Virus record (IMG/VR): IMGVR_UViG_3300000115_000007
Location: 3,871-67,870 of that record
Source of the DNA: a virus
Reading direction: 5' to 3' (one strand)
Length of the DNA stretch: 64,000 bases
The first letter of the stretch is position 1. Every line of letters begins with the position of its first letter. The notes under the pieces are model-generated. The model did not search any database, was not told where the DNA came from, and saw nothing but the letters and a program-made list of their open reading frames with translations. The position numbers and the translations under genes are program-made. Below are positions 48,633 to 58,611 of this stretch, in pieces.

Positions 48633-50477
48633 ATGGCCACAAATATTACATCAACTCAATTAGATTTTAATGCAATTAAAACGTCATTGAAAACATATTT
48701 TAAAAGTAAATCAGAATTTACTGATTATGACTTTGAAGCATCAGGACTTAACAATATATTAGATGTGCTAGCATATAATACTCACTTTAACGGGCTAATT
48801 GCAAACTTTGCATTAAACGAATCATTTCTTGATACTGCACAATTAAGAGCTTCGGTTGTATCACATGCAGAAATGCTGGGCTTCGATATTGCGTCAAAAA
48901 CTGCTTCAAAGGTTACTTTGAAATTAAGTGTTAATTTAGCTGGAGTATCAGGTCGGCCTACAGCCATCACTATTCCTAGTGGATACACATTTACTGGTAC
49001 AATAGATGGCGCTAATTTTAGATTTCAAACTCGACAAATTTATAGTGCTGCAGACGATGGAACAGGATTATATGTTTTTACTGATGCACTTAGTCAAAGA
49101 GAAATAATAGCGTACGAAGGAACTTCTACAGATAAAACATTTTATGTTGGAGAATCATCTGATAGACAAGTATATGTAATTCCTGATTCAAATATTGACA
49201 CTAAAACTGCAATAGTAAAAGTATTTAATTCTGCTACATCTACTGATCATACTGTATATACACCTCTTAATCAAGCTGTGACAGTAAGCTCTGCATCAGA
49301 ATATTATACTATAAGAGAAACACCAAATGGATTTTATGAATTAAATTTTGGTGATGGTGTAACCTTTGGTAAAGCTCCAGATGCTGGAAATAAAATAGTA
49401 GTTAATTATTTGTCGACTTCTGGAAGTTCAGCAAATGGTGCAACTACATTTAGTGCCAATTCTGCTATAGTAGTAAATGGAGTTTCTTATTCACCTACTG
49501 TTGTTGCTCTTACAAAATCAATTAGCGGAGCAGATTTACAGTCAATAGATACTATTAAACAATTAGCTCCAGCAGCTTTTGCGACACAACAAAGATTAGT
49601 TACGGCTCTTGATTATGAATCCATGATTAAAGCCAACTTTCCAACTATTACTGCTGTCGCCGCATGGGGAAGCCAGGATAATGTTCCGGTAGATTATGGT
49701 AAAGTTTATATTAGTTTAGAATTTGCTAACACTGTAACTCCAGCAGAGCAAGTAATTATTAAGACTAATATAGAAAATACATATATCAACAATTTAAGTG
49801 TGATGGCAATAGGAACAAAATTTGTAGATCCAATTAATATTAAATTCAATATAGAAGCTGAAATTCAATGGGATCCAAATCTTACTGGATTAAAATCCGG
49901 CAATGTAGAAAATAGAATAAAAGATCTTATTCAAACACATTTTAATACTACTTTAAGAGGCTTTGGTAAAGTCTTTAGAAGATCAATTCTATTAACAGAA
50001 ATCGATGCATTTGATCCTTCAATTTTATCTTCAAAGATAAATGTAAAGCTAATTACTGATTTAATTCCAACACTTAATAAGCAAGCATCTTATAAAATAT
50101 TTTATCCGGTTGAATTAGAGTTTCCAGATGACGTGTTTTATAGCGTTGAATCAACTACATTTACTTATGGTGAATCTAATGTTGTTGCAAGAATTAGAAA
50201 TAAGTTAGGTACCTCATTGCTTCAAATCTTAGATTCAAATAATACTGTTATAGTCGACAATATTGGATCATATCAACCGAATACTGGTCTAGTTGAACTA
50301 AATGCATTCACTCCAAGAGGAATTGTGGATGGGACGACATCTATTAAATTTACTGTAACACCTAGTGATCAAAGTGTAGTAAAACCATTAAGAAATTATT
50401 TATTAAAAGTTGATACGGGCAGTCTTCAAGTTGGTGTTAAGATTGACTATCAAAATACAAATGTTGTATTAGGCTAA
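48633..50477 (+). CDS. 6: gp6 baseplate wedge protein
   Basis: A 614-residue gp6/BaseplateJ-type protein (T4 gp6 is 660). YDFEASGLNNILDVLAYNTH followed by FNGLIANFALNESF, FYELNFGDGVTFGKAPDAGN and LVTALDYESMIKANFPTITA are diagnostic. Forms the iris ring that switches the baseplate. Confidence 0.92.
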   Translation: MATNITSTQLDFNAIKTSLKTYFKSKSEFTDYDFEASGLNNILDVLAYNTHFNGLIANFALNESFLDTAQLRASVVSHAEMLGFDIASKTASKVTLKLSVNLAGVSGRPTAITIPSGYTFTGTIDGANFRFQTRQIYSAADDGTGLYVFTDALSQREIIAYEGTSTDKTFYVGESSDRQVYVIPDSNIDTKTAIVKVFNSATSTDHTVYTPLNQAVTVSSASEYYTIRETPNGFYELNFGDGVTFGKAPDAGNKIVVNYLSTSGSSANGATTFSANSAIVVNGVSYSPTVVALTKSISGADLQSIDTIKQLAPAAFATQQRLVTALDYESMIKANFPTITAVAAWGSQDNVPVDYGKVYISLEFANTVTPAEQVIIKTNIENTYINNLSVMAIGTKFVDPINIKFNIEAEIQWDPNLTGLKSGNVENRIKDLIQTHFNTTLRGFGKVFRRSILLTEIDAFDPSILSSKINVKLITDLIPTLNKQASYKIFYPVELEFPDDVFYSVESTTFTYGESNVVARIRNKLGTSLLQILDSNNTVIVDNIGSYQPNTGLVELNAFTPRGIVDGTTSIKFTVTPSDQSVVKPLRNYLLKVDTGSLQVGVKIDYQNTNVVLG

Positions 50478-50481
50478 CAAT

Positions 50482-51639
50482 ATGTCAATAAAAACCTTAA
50501 AAGATTTTAATAGACTACCAATTAATCTACATCGCTCATCTGTTAAAGAGGTGCTTCCGGAATATTTTGTGGAAGAATATCCTACACTTATATCATTTTT
50601 AGAAACTTATTATGAGAGTCTAAATAATAATGGAGAGTTTGGCGACTTAATACAAGATCTTTACACTATTCGTGATGTTGAAGATAATTCACTTGCACAA
50701 CTTGAAAAGTTACTCATTGAATTTGCGCTGGGTGTTGGCGTAAGATACTTTAATAATCCACGAGAAATAATTAGAAACTTTGCTAAATTTTACAGAGTAA
50801 AAGGTTCAAAATATTCAGCTGAAGGTTTTTTTAGATCTTTCTTTTTAACAGATGCACAAATTCATTATCCTAAAAATGATTTGTTCTTTCTCAACGACAG
50901 CGCTTCAGAAATTGGCGTTGACGGTCAAAAAGTTATGCAAGATGGTGGGTTATACCAGTTGTTATCACATCTTGTTCGGACTGATGTTGGTTTGCCTGAA
51001 TGGAGAGAGTTGTATAAAAAGTTTGTTCACCCGGCAGGATTTCATTTAGCGTGTGAAGTCGTAATTCAATCTCCGGGTAAATTGTTTGAAACACCAGCGG
51101 TTCCGGTTGCCTTTGATTTACCAGAATATATTCTACAAAGTGCTGCATCGATATCTAGTAATTTTTTATATGATTCTCTCGGCGATCGACCTGTTGCTGA
51201 TACATTACAGTTAGTAGATATTACAGCATTAAGTCCAATGAATTATAATGGAGTAAATTATAACATAAGAATGCACGTAAGACCTTTGAAAGAAGATGCT
51301 TATCTGAATCAAACCTTAGCTGTACTAAATACACAAAGGTCTAGCATATATGATTGGGCATCTCAAACGAGGCAAATTTGGGATACTACTACAGATAGTG
51401 CAACACTAATTCGCGTTGATGACGCACCTACGCATATCGGTGCAGATTCTTATGGATATTACGGAACATATCCATCATTCTATGTGGGAACTGGCGATAA
51501 TCCAGATTATTTGAAAAAACCATATCCTTCTATCATTACTACATCTCTTGCATATGCAGAACTTGGAGCAGCACACTTTGAAGCTGATTCAGATATGACG
51601 CAACTATATCCACTTTATGATTCTGACATCATAGTATAA
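50482..51639 (+). CDS. Baseplate wedge-type structural protein in gp7 position (385 aa)
   Basis: LPEYFVEEYPTLISFLETYY and FAKFYRVKGSKYSAEGFFRS are conserved in marine T4-like baseplate proteins found between gp6 and gp8. Much shorter than T4 gp7 (1032), so a reduced gp7 equivalent or an adaptor. C-terminal half diverges. Confidence 0.65.
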   Translation: MSIKTLKDFNRLPINLHRSSVKEVLPEYFVEEYPTLISFLETYYESLNNNGEFGDLIQDLYTIRDVEDNSLAQLEKLLIEFALGVGVRYFNNPREIIRNFAKFYRVKGSKYSAEGFFRSFFLTDAQIHYPKNDLFFLNDSASEIGVDGQKVMQDGGLYQLLSHLVRTDVGLPEWRELYKKFVHPAGFHLACEVVIQSPGKLFETPAVPVAFDLPEYILQSAASISSNFLYDSLGDRPVADTLQLVDITALSPMNYNGVNYNIRMHVRPLKEDAYLNQTLAVLNTQRSSIYDWASQTRQIWDTTTDSATLIRVDDAPTHIGADSYGYYGTYPSFYVGTGDNPDYLKKPYPSIITTSLAYAELGAAHFEADSDMTQLYPLYDSDIIV

Positions 51640-51651
51640 TGAAAAAAAGTA

Positions 51652-51659
51652 TATAAATA
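51652..51659 (+). promoter_or_regulatory. Late promoter TATAAATA
   Basis: Exact match, extended by TAACTAACA like 38136. In the 80-base gap before gp8. Confidence 0.75.
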
Positions 51660-51719
51660 TAACTAACACAAATTAATATTTTTAGTATTGCAATTTGAAC
51701 ATATTAAGAGGAAATAAAT

Positions 51720-53132
51720 ATGACAGCTGTCGTTACCGATAATTTAAAACATAGTATTCTAAAAACTTTACTAGCAGATTACAATAGTCCTAGTAGTGAG
51801 TTTTATATTGGTTTGTCTCGATCTGAATATTGGGATAGTAATGACGTTGCTATTAATCCAGTAAATTCAAAACATGACATTGTAGATTTTAAGTCTCGAT
51901 TGCAAGCAGTAAAACAGGTTGAAGCCGCCAGTTTTGTCGTGCCTCGACAGGACTGGACATATGGTGTAATTTATCCTCAGTGGGATGATAGAAGATCTGG
52001 AACCTTAAGTTTAAGTAGACGATACTACGTATTAACTGATAACTATGGAGTATATATTTGTTTAAGAACTGGTAAAAATAAAGCAGGTGTTACACAACCA
52101 TCTCTTGTAAAACCATCATTAGCTAATATTGATCCGTTTGAAACATCTGATGGATATGTATGGAAATTTTTATACACTGTTAGCGCATTAAAAGCTAATT
52201 ACTTTTTATCATCACAATATATGCCTGTTCATAGACAAGAAACTGCGCCAGATTCTAACTCGACCGGCATTGAAATTAAACAATGGGAAATTCAAAGTAA
52301 CGCGGTTCCAGGTAGGATTACCTCATTTGCTATGACAAACGAAGGCTCTGGTTACGGTACAGCTGGTCAATTTCCTACTATTAGTGTTGTAGGCAACGGC
52401 GCACTTCGTTTTCCAGGGGCAGGAGATTCTGCAAATTTAGTTTTAAGTTCAGTTATAGATTCAGACACTGGTAGAATTACGGCTATTAAGACAGATCCTA
52501 TCGGAACTACATTAAATTATTTAGATAGCTACACTGTAGCAACTGTAACGTTAGCCGGTGGTGGCGGTGATAGCGCGCAGGCTCGACCAATAATTGGCCC
52601 CACTCCTGGATTTGGATTTGATCCAGTAGTTGACTTAAAAGCAGATGCGTTAATGTTTAGGAGCAAAATTTTAGAAACTGATAATGATTTTATTTTATCA
52701 CAAGACTTTAGGCAAATAGGTCTTATCAAAGATCCACTGGCTGGCGATTCAACCGGGCAATATCGTGCTTTAACTGGAATTGCAACACATCATATGAAAT
52801 TATCTCAAAAAACTGTTCCATTTAGTAAAGATAAAGTTATTGAAGGAGTTAGCTCCGGAGCTAAAGGATACATTGACAATTTTGATTCAAGTATTGCCCT
52901 TGGAGCTAGAATATTTTATCACCAATCGCCCGAAACTGGATTTAGAGACTTTTTAGCAAACGAAACAATTCAGGAAATTGACGGTAATGGTGAAGGAACA
53001 ATCGGAGATTCTGCAAATGTGCCTGGCGAAGTAGATAAATTTAGTGGTGATGTGCTGTATTTAGATAATAGAACTGCTGTTCAACGCACTAGTAATCAAT
53101 CTGAAGATATTAAAGTAATAATCCAATTATAA
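51720..53132 (+). CDS. 8: gp8 baseplate wedge protein
   Basis: A 470-residue protein (T4 gp8 is 334). FYIGLSRSEYWDSNDVAINP, YYVLTDNYGVYICLRTG and DGYVWKFLYTVSALKA match gp8 blocks. An extra beta-rich insert (about 190-290) carries a GSGYGTAGQFPTISV repeat-type element. AGAGGAAAT site. Confidence 0.85.
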   Translation: MTAVVTDNLKHSILKTLLADYNSPSSEFYIGLSRSEYWDSNDVAINPVNSKHDIVDFKSRLQAVKQVEAASFVVPRQDWTYGVIYPQWDDRRSGTLSLSRRYYVLTDNYGVYICLRTGKNKAGVTQPSLVKPSLANIDPFETSDGYVWKFLYTVSALKANYFLSSQYMPVHRQETAPDSNSTGIEIKQWEIQSNAVPGRITSFAMTNEGSGYGTAGQFPTISVVGNGALRFPGAGDSANLVLSSVIDSDTGRITAIKTDPIGTTLNYLDSYTVATVTLAGGGGDSAQARPIIGPTPGFGFDPVVDLKADALMFRSKILETDNDFILSQDFRQIGLIKDPLAGDSTGQYRALTGIATHHMKLSQKTVPFSKDKVIEGVSSGAKGYIDNFDSSIALGARIFYHQSPETGFRDFLANETIQEIDGNGEGTIGDSANVPGEVDKFSGDVLYLDNRTAVQRTSNQSEDIKVIIQL

Positions 53133-53147
53133 GAGTAGAGTAATAAT

Positions 53148-56100
53148 ATGACAACAACATTCTCAGAAAACTTAATGAGTTCTACCTATAAGGATGATTT
53201 TTCCGATAGTGCGGGTTTTAAAAGAATTCTTTTTAATCCGCGACGAGCTCTGCAAGCCCGGGAATTAACTCAATCTCAAACTATTATTCAAAAAGATATC
53301 GAGCGATTTGGTAGAAATATCTTTAAAGATGGCGCTATGGTTAATCCCGGCGGAGTTACCATTAATTCTGGTATTGAATTTATTAAACTAGATCCTACAG
53401 ATAATAATACTCCAGACTCCTTCCCTAATGCTTCGGAATTAGAAGGTTTAACTTTTACCGGATCAACTTCCGGAGTAACAGCACGAATTATTCAAGTAGT
53501 AGATGGAGTAGCCGGCGATTTAACAAACAATCCGCCTACTCTTTATATAATATATACCGGATCAGGTAGTATTACTCCAACAACTAGTGCGATAAAATTT
53601 ACTCCAGGTGAAACTATCACTAGCGGTACAATATCATATGTAACTCAAACAACTAATACTACTGGTAATCCAGCTATTGGCACTGGTATCCGAGTATCTA
53701 TTGCAAGCGGTGATTATTTTACTCAAGGATTTTTCTGCAACTCAAAATCTCAATCATTAATGGTTTCAAAATACTCCAGTGACTATACCGGTGTTATTGG
53801 TTTTAAAGTTGTACAAGAAATAGTTTCTGCTAGCGATGATGATGCATTATTTGATAATCAAGGAGCGTTTCCAAATGTAGCGGCTCCAGGAGCCGATAGA
53901 TTTAGAATAACTTTATCTATTATTGATCAAGCAAATATAACTTCCCTTGATACTTTTATATTTGTAGCTAATATCGTAAAGTCTCAAATAGTTGAACAGG
54001 CTACAGGTTTTAATCAATATAATAAAATTAATGATATGGTGGCTCAAAGAACTGCTGAAGAATCCGGTGATTATTTAGTAAATCCATATTTTATGACATA
54101 CGATTCAGCTAGTTCACTTACTTTAAATGCAGTATTAAGTCCAGGAAAAGCATATGTAAATGGTCACAGAATAAATCATCCAGTACAAACTGAATTAACT
54201 GTTAATAAAGCATTAACAACGAATCTAGACGTGTTGCCGGCAGGATCGGTTTTACCTAATTCATCTATTGCGGTTGAATACGGTAGCTATGTAATAGTAT
54301 CAGCCATTGAAGGGGCTTTGCCACTGGATGGCAATGGCACAAAAACAACATATCCTTTGGTAGAAATTCATAATAACACAACACCAAGTGGTGCTGGAAC
54401 TACAATCGGAACGTGTAGAATTAGACACATAGATCAACTAGGATCAAATTATCGTCTATTTATTTTTGATGTTAACGTGACTTCATCATTTAGAAATGCT
54501 AAAACCCTAGTATTTGGCTCAGATGATACACACTTTGCAACTCTTGTATTAGAAAGTTCAGTCGCGGTTCTGAAAGAAGCAAGTGAAAACAATTTATTAT
54601 TCCCGCTTCCAGTAAATCGGCCTAAAGCTATTACGAATATGTCCTTTTCAGCCCAAAGAAAATATACTGGAACAGCTTCTGGTGCGGGTTCAATAGTCTT
54701 TACTTCTCCGGCAGCAGGTGAAACATTTTCAAACGCAAACGACTGGGTGGTAATGTCAAATGGTGTTAAACTTGCAGATTCAGCATGGGGAATATCAGCT
54801 GGTGGCGTAGCCACGCAATCGGTTACTATATCTGGATCAGGCATTAGCGCTGGTCATGCAGTTGAAGCTATTGTTTATATACAACAAAGTGCGGTTATTA
54901 GAACTAAAACTATTACACCAGTTACATCTACAATTGCAATTGATGGATCAACCTTTATTGCTCCTCTTGGCAAAAATGACATAATAGAAATGGTTACTAT
55001 TAGAGAAGGAACATCGGGCGGAGATGATGTTTCAGATCAATTTACTTTTGATAATGGTCAAAGAGATGCATTTTACGGCCAAGGGCAATTAATTAGAAAA
55101 TCTACTAGTAGTTTAACAGGTAACCTCTATGTAGAATTTACTCATTATTCACATTCATCTGGAAATTGCTTTGCTGTCAATTCATACCCCGCACCATATG
55201 GTTCTATTCCATCGCATAGACTAAGAGATGGAAGCATAATTGAATTAAGAGATGTCCTTGATTTTAGATCGGCCAAAAAAGCTGATGGAACATTTGATGA
55301 TGCAGGTGGGGCAGCTGGAGGTGTACTAAGTGAATTACCTCAAAATGATACAATCATTATAGCAAAAGTTGAACACTTTCTTCCAAGGCAAGATAGGATT
55401 GTTGTTGGAGAAGATGGTGTAATTAAAAATTTAGAAGGCGTGTCAAGTATTTTACCTAAACTTCCGTACTTACCACCAAAACATTTAGAACTATATAGAG
55501 CATCATTAAATGGTGGAACAACTTCGATAAGTGATATGACCGTCCAGTATATGGAAAATAAAGGTTATACCATGAAAGATATTGGTAAAATTGATAAGCG
55601 GGTCGATCTTCTTGAAGAAACTGTTGCACTAAGCTTGCTTGAATTAGATACTAATCAACTAGAAGTACTTGATGACAACGGTAATAATAGAACTAAATCT
55701 GGTTTCTTAGTTGATAACTTTAAAGATCAGTTTCATTCTGATACATCAAATGATGAATATAAAGCATCTATTAATCCTAAAACTATGACATTACATCCTG
55801 CATTTACTGAAGCCAATGTAGGTATGATTTATGATGATGCTGCTTCAACAAATACAGTTCTTAAAGGCGATAATGTGTATCTTGCACATACGCATTCAGC
55901 ATATATAAGTCAAAGTAAAGTATCAAGAACTGAAAATGTTAACCCATTTATGATTTCTTCATATACGGGCTCTATAACGCTTTCTCCTCAGTCAGATGAA
56001 TGGAAAGTAGATAGACAAGCCGCAGCAAAAATTATTGATGGCGGTACTAGATTAAATACTAATCAAGCACAATTGCACGATCAATCTGAATGGGGTTGGT

Positions 56101-58385
56101 TAGGAACTGATATTAATGGTCTACAAATTGGTGATCAAACCTCGGCAATTGCTGGCACACAACAAACTAGTACATCGTTTTTCTCTCAAAATACAAACGA
56201 CTGGATAACTTCTGGATTTGATAGAACAACATCAGCCATTGTAAATAGAGTCGTAGCGTCTGAAACAATAAGAACGAGCTTAGGATCTAAAATAATTGAT
56301 ATTGCTCTTATTCCCTTTATGAGAAGCCGCCGTGTTTTCTTTGAAGCTGTTGGTATAAGACCAAATGCTCAAATGTTTGCTTACTTAAATGGTAGAAAAA
56401 TTAATGACTTTGTAAGATCTGAAAACTTTTCTCGGATTAATAGCGGAAGAGTTGAGTATGAAAGTCCAAACTTATTGACAGCACATCCAGCTGGTGCAAG
56501 TTCCCTTATTTCTTCCGGGGCCGGAACCTTATCTGGGTCATTTTTTATCCCTCATAATAGTACTACTAAGTTTAGATCTGGAAATGCTGAATTTAAATTG
56601 CTTGACGTAACTGAGACCGTCGAAAACGGAGGGGTGCCAGGATCTTCTGCTGTCGCTACATATCAATCCGCCGGCCATATTCAAACATGGCAAGAAGAAA
56701 TATTATCGACTAGACACCTTACAGTTGTAGGAACCCGCGTTACCACAGGATCGAGCCGAGTAATAACTAGGAGAGAAGCGAGCGATAGCCGCGAGTCTCA
56801 AAGAAATGATCCATTAGCACAATCATTTTTTATAACTAACCCAGATGGCGTTTACACAACAAAGGTAGATCTCTTCTTTAAAACTAAAGATTCTACTTTA
56901 CCAGTATGGATTGAGTTACGGCCGTTAGTGAATGGTTATCCAGCGTCAAATACTATTGTTCCAGGCTCAAGAAAATATTTAACTCCTTCAGCTGTTAGCA
57001 TTTCAGATGATGCTAGTATACCAACAACATTTGAATTTGATGAACCAATTTTTCTAAGTGGTAATACTGAATATGCGGTTGTATGTATAACTGATAACAC
57101 TAGTTATAATTTATGGACTTCATTTATGGGTGATTTTGAATTAGGATCGACATCGGCAAGAATTACAAAACAACCTTTCCTAGGATCTTTCTTTAAATCT
57201 CAGAATGGTACAACATGGGAAGCGTCTCAAGAACAAGATATGAAATTTGTTTTGTACAGAGCAGTGTTTTCTTCGTTAACGGGTGAAGTTTATCTTAAAA
57301 ATGCAGATCTGCCTTTAGCTCATTTATCGGCTAATCCTATTGTTACAACTGCCGGATCAGCATCCGTAAGAGTTATGCATAAAAATCATAACTTATTTGT
57401 CGGTGATAAAGTTACTCTTGCTGGAGCTGGCACATCAGCAATTGGGACAATCACACAGTCGCAAATTAATACAACACATACTATTACGCATATTGATCCA
57501 ACTGGGTATAAATTTACATGTGCTGGAGTAACAGCCGGTAATGTTACTGCCGCTAAAGGCGGTGATGGAGCAATGACTGCAACTAAAAACATTCAGGGTA
57601 ATACTGTTCATCCTATTGTTCAAACATTAGCTCCTTCAAATACTTCAATAACGGCATCTGGGAAATTCTATAGCGGATATTCGTCTGTCGCACTCGAAAC
57701 TCCTTATCAAGCTCCGGTTGATCCACAAGGTAACGCATTAGGATATAGCTCAATAGCGCTTAATCAAAAGAATTTCTTTGATAATCCTATTATGGTTGCT
57801 TCAGCAACAAAAGAAGATGATACTTTAGCAAATGGTGGCTTAGCTGGTATCGATACTGCATCAATAAAAGTAGCCTATACAACTGCAAGCGATTTTGTGT
57901 CGCCTGTTATTGATTTACAAAGATGTTCTATTGTATTGACAAAAAATGAAATTGATAGACCAATTGGATCGACTACTGCTGGTTATAATGTCGTATTTGA
58001 TTATGCAGCAGAAACTACGCCGTTTAGTGGTAGTGCATTATCTAAACATATCACAAAGCCAATAACATTAGTTAATACTGCTGTTGGTTTAAAACTACTT
58101 CTTGCTGCTAATAGGCCTGCTGGTTCACTTATTGATATTTACTATAAAACCGGAACTGAAGATACTGAATTATCTTCAACAAACTGGACCTTAGCTTCAA
58201 TTGATACCCCGGTGTCTATTTCAGATAATCCATCAGTTTATAAAGAGTACAGTTATTTAATTGGTGGGGATACTGGTACTATTGAAGCATTTACTACTTT
58301 TCAAATAAAAATTGTATTTTATGCAAATAACTCTTCAAAGGTTCCAACAGTTAAAGATTTGAGAGTCATTGCATTAGGTGTATAA
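53148..58385 (+). CDS. Large baseplate/tail structural protein (1745 aa), DUF4815-like
   Basis: Opens with GFKRILFNPRRALQARELTQ and SQTIIQKDIERFGRNIFKDG, the hallmark of big DUF4815-type structural proteins of marine T4-like phages. Later parts are beta-rich fibre and carbohydrate-binding-like domains (about 1180-1300 VWIELRPLVNGYPASNTIVP; 1370-1480 Thr/Gly-rich). Replaces the gp9-gp12 periphery of T4 in function; probably links baseplate to fibres. Confidence 0.75.
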   Translation: MTTTFSENLMSSTYKDDFSDSAGFKRILFNPRRALQARELTQSQTIIQKDIERFGRNIFKDGAMVNPGGVTINSGIEFIKLDPTDNNTPDSFPNASELEGLTFTGSTSGVTARIIQVVDGVAGDLTNNPPTLYIIYTGSGSITPTTSAIKFTPGETITSGTISYVTQTTNTTGNPAIGTGIRVSIASGDYFTQGFFCNSKSQSLMVSKYSSDYTGVIGFKVVQEIVSASDDDALFDNQGAFPNVAAPGADRFRITLSIIDQANITSLDTFIFVANIVKSQIVEQATGFNQYNKINDMVAQRTAEESGDYLVNPYFMTYDSASSLTLNAVLSPGKAYVNGHRINHPVQTELTVNKALTTNLDVLPAGSVLPNSSIAVEYGSYVIVSAIEGALPLDGNGTKTTYPLVEIHNNTTPSGAGTTIGTCRIRHIDQLGSNYRLFIFDVNVTSSFRNAKTLVFGSDDTHFATLVLESSVAVLKEASENNLLFPLPVNRPKAITNMSFSAQRKYTGTASGAGSIVFTSPAAGETFSNANDWVVMSNGVKLADSAWGISAGGVATQSVTISGSGISAGHAVEAIVYIQQSAVIRTKTITPVTSTIAIDGSTFIAPLGKNDIIEMVTIREGTSGGDDVSDQFTFDNGQRDAFYGQGQLIRKSTSSLTGNLYVEFTHYSHSSGNCFAVNSYPAPYGSIPSHRLRDGSIIELRDVLDFRSAKKADGTFDDAGGAAGGVLSELPQNDTIIIAKVEHFLPRQDRIVVGEDGVIKNLEGVSSILPKLPYLPPKHLELYRASLNGGTTSISDMTVQYMENKGYTMKDIGKIDKRVDLLEETVALSLLELDTNQLEVLDDNGNNRTKSGFLVDNFKDQFHSDTSNDEYKASINPKTMTLHPAFTEANVGMIYDDAASTNTVLKGDNVYLAHTHSAYISQSKVSRTENVNPFMISSYTGSITLSPQSDEWKVDRQAAAKIIDGGTRLNTNQAQLHDQSEWGWLGTDINGLQIGDQTSAIAGTQQTSTSFFSQNTNDWITSGFDRTTSAIVNRVVASETIRTSLGSKIIDIALIPFMRSRRVFFEAVGIRPNAQMFAYLNGRKINDFVRSENFSRINSGRVEYESPNLLTAHPAGASSLISSGAGTLSGSFFIPHNSTTKFRSGNAEFKLLDVTETVENGGVPGSSAVATYQSAGHIQTWQEEILSTRHLTVVGTRVTTGSSRVITRREASDSRESQRNDPLAQSFFITNPDGVYTTKVDLFFKTKDSTLPVWIELRPLVNGYPASNTIVPGSRKYLTPSAVSISDDASIPTTFEFDEPIFLSGNTEYAVVCITDNTSYNLWTSFMGDFELGSTSARITKQPFLGSFFKSQNGTTWEASQEQDMKFVLYRAVFSSLTGEVYLKNADLPLAHLSANPIVTTAGSASVRVMHKNHNLFVGDKVTLAGAGTSAIGTITQSQINTTHTITHIDPTGYKFTCAGVTAGNVTAAKGGDGAMTATKNIQGNTVHPIVQTLAPSNTSITASGKFYSGYSSVALETPYQAPVDPQGNALGYSSIALNQKNFFDNPIMVASATKEDDTLANGGLAGIDTASIKVAYTTASDFVSPVIDLQRCSIVLTKNEIDRPIGSTTAGYNVVFDYAAETTPFSGSALSKHITKPITLVNTAVGLKLLLAANRPAGSLIDIYYKTGTEDTELSSTNWTLASIDTPVSISDNPSVYKEYSYLIGGDTGTIEAFTTFQIKIVFYANNSSKVPTVKDLRVIALGV

Positions 58386-58386
58386 C

Positions 58387-58611
58387 ATGAAAAGACAATA
58401 TATACAAATCGAAGGTCAATCGGCATTAGTAAAAGACATTAGTTCGGGGGCTATTTTAAACGTCAACAACGAGTCTATAAATAAGGCTAGAAATAGAAAA
58501 ATTAGAGAAGCTGAAAAAGAAAAAGAACTTGTTGAATTAAAAAATGACGTAAGCGAGATAAAAAAAATGTTATCAGCATTAACAAAGAAAATGGTAGATC
58601 AAAATGGCTAG
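58387..58611 (+). CDS. Small coiled-coil virion-associated protein (74 aa)
   Basis: Starts at ATG 58387 two bases after the previous stop; a GTG at 58378 is unlikely. A short beta part (QYIQIEGQSALVKDISSGAI) then a long charged coiled coil (KEKELVELKNDVSEIKKML). Overlaps the fibre gene by eight bases. Fibre-associated trimeriser or chaperone is plausible. Confidence 0.7.
   Translation: MKRQYIQIEGQSALVKDISSGAILNVNNESINKARNRKIREAEKEKELVELKNDVSEIKKMLSALTKKMVDQNG

Noticed and set aside
58476-58483. TATAAATA inside the coiled-coil gene at 58387
   Set aside because: Could serve the fibre gene 120 bases downstream, but it is within coding DNA and far from the start; left unassigned.
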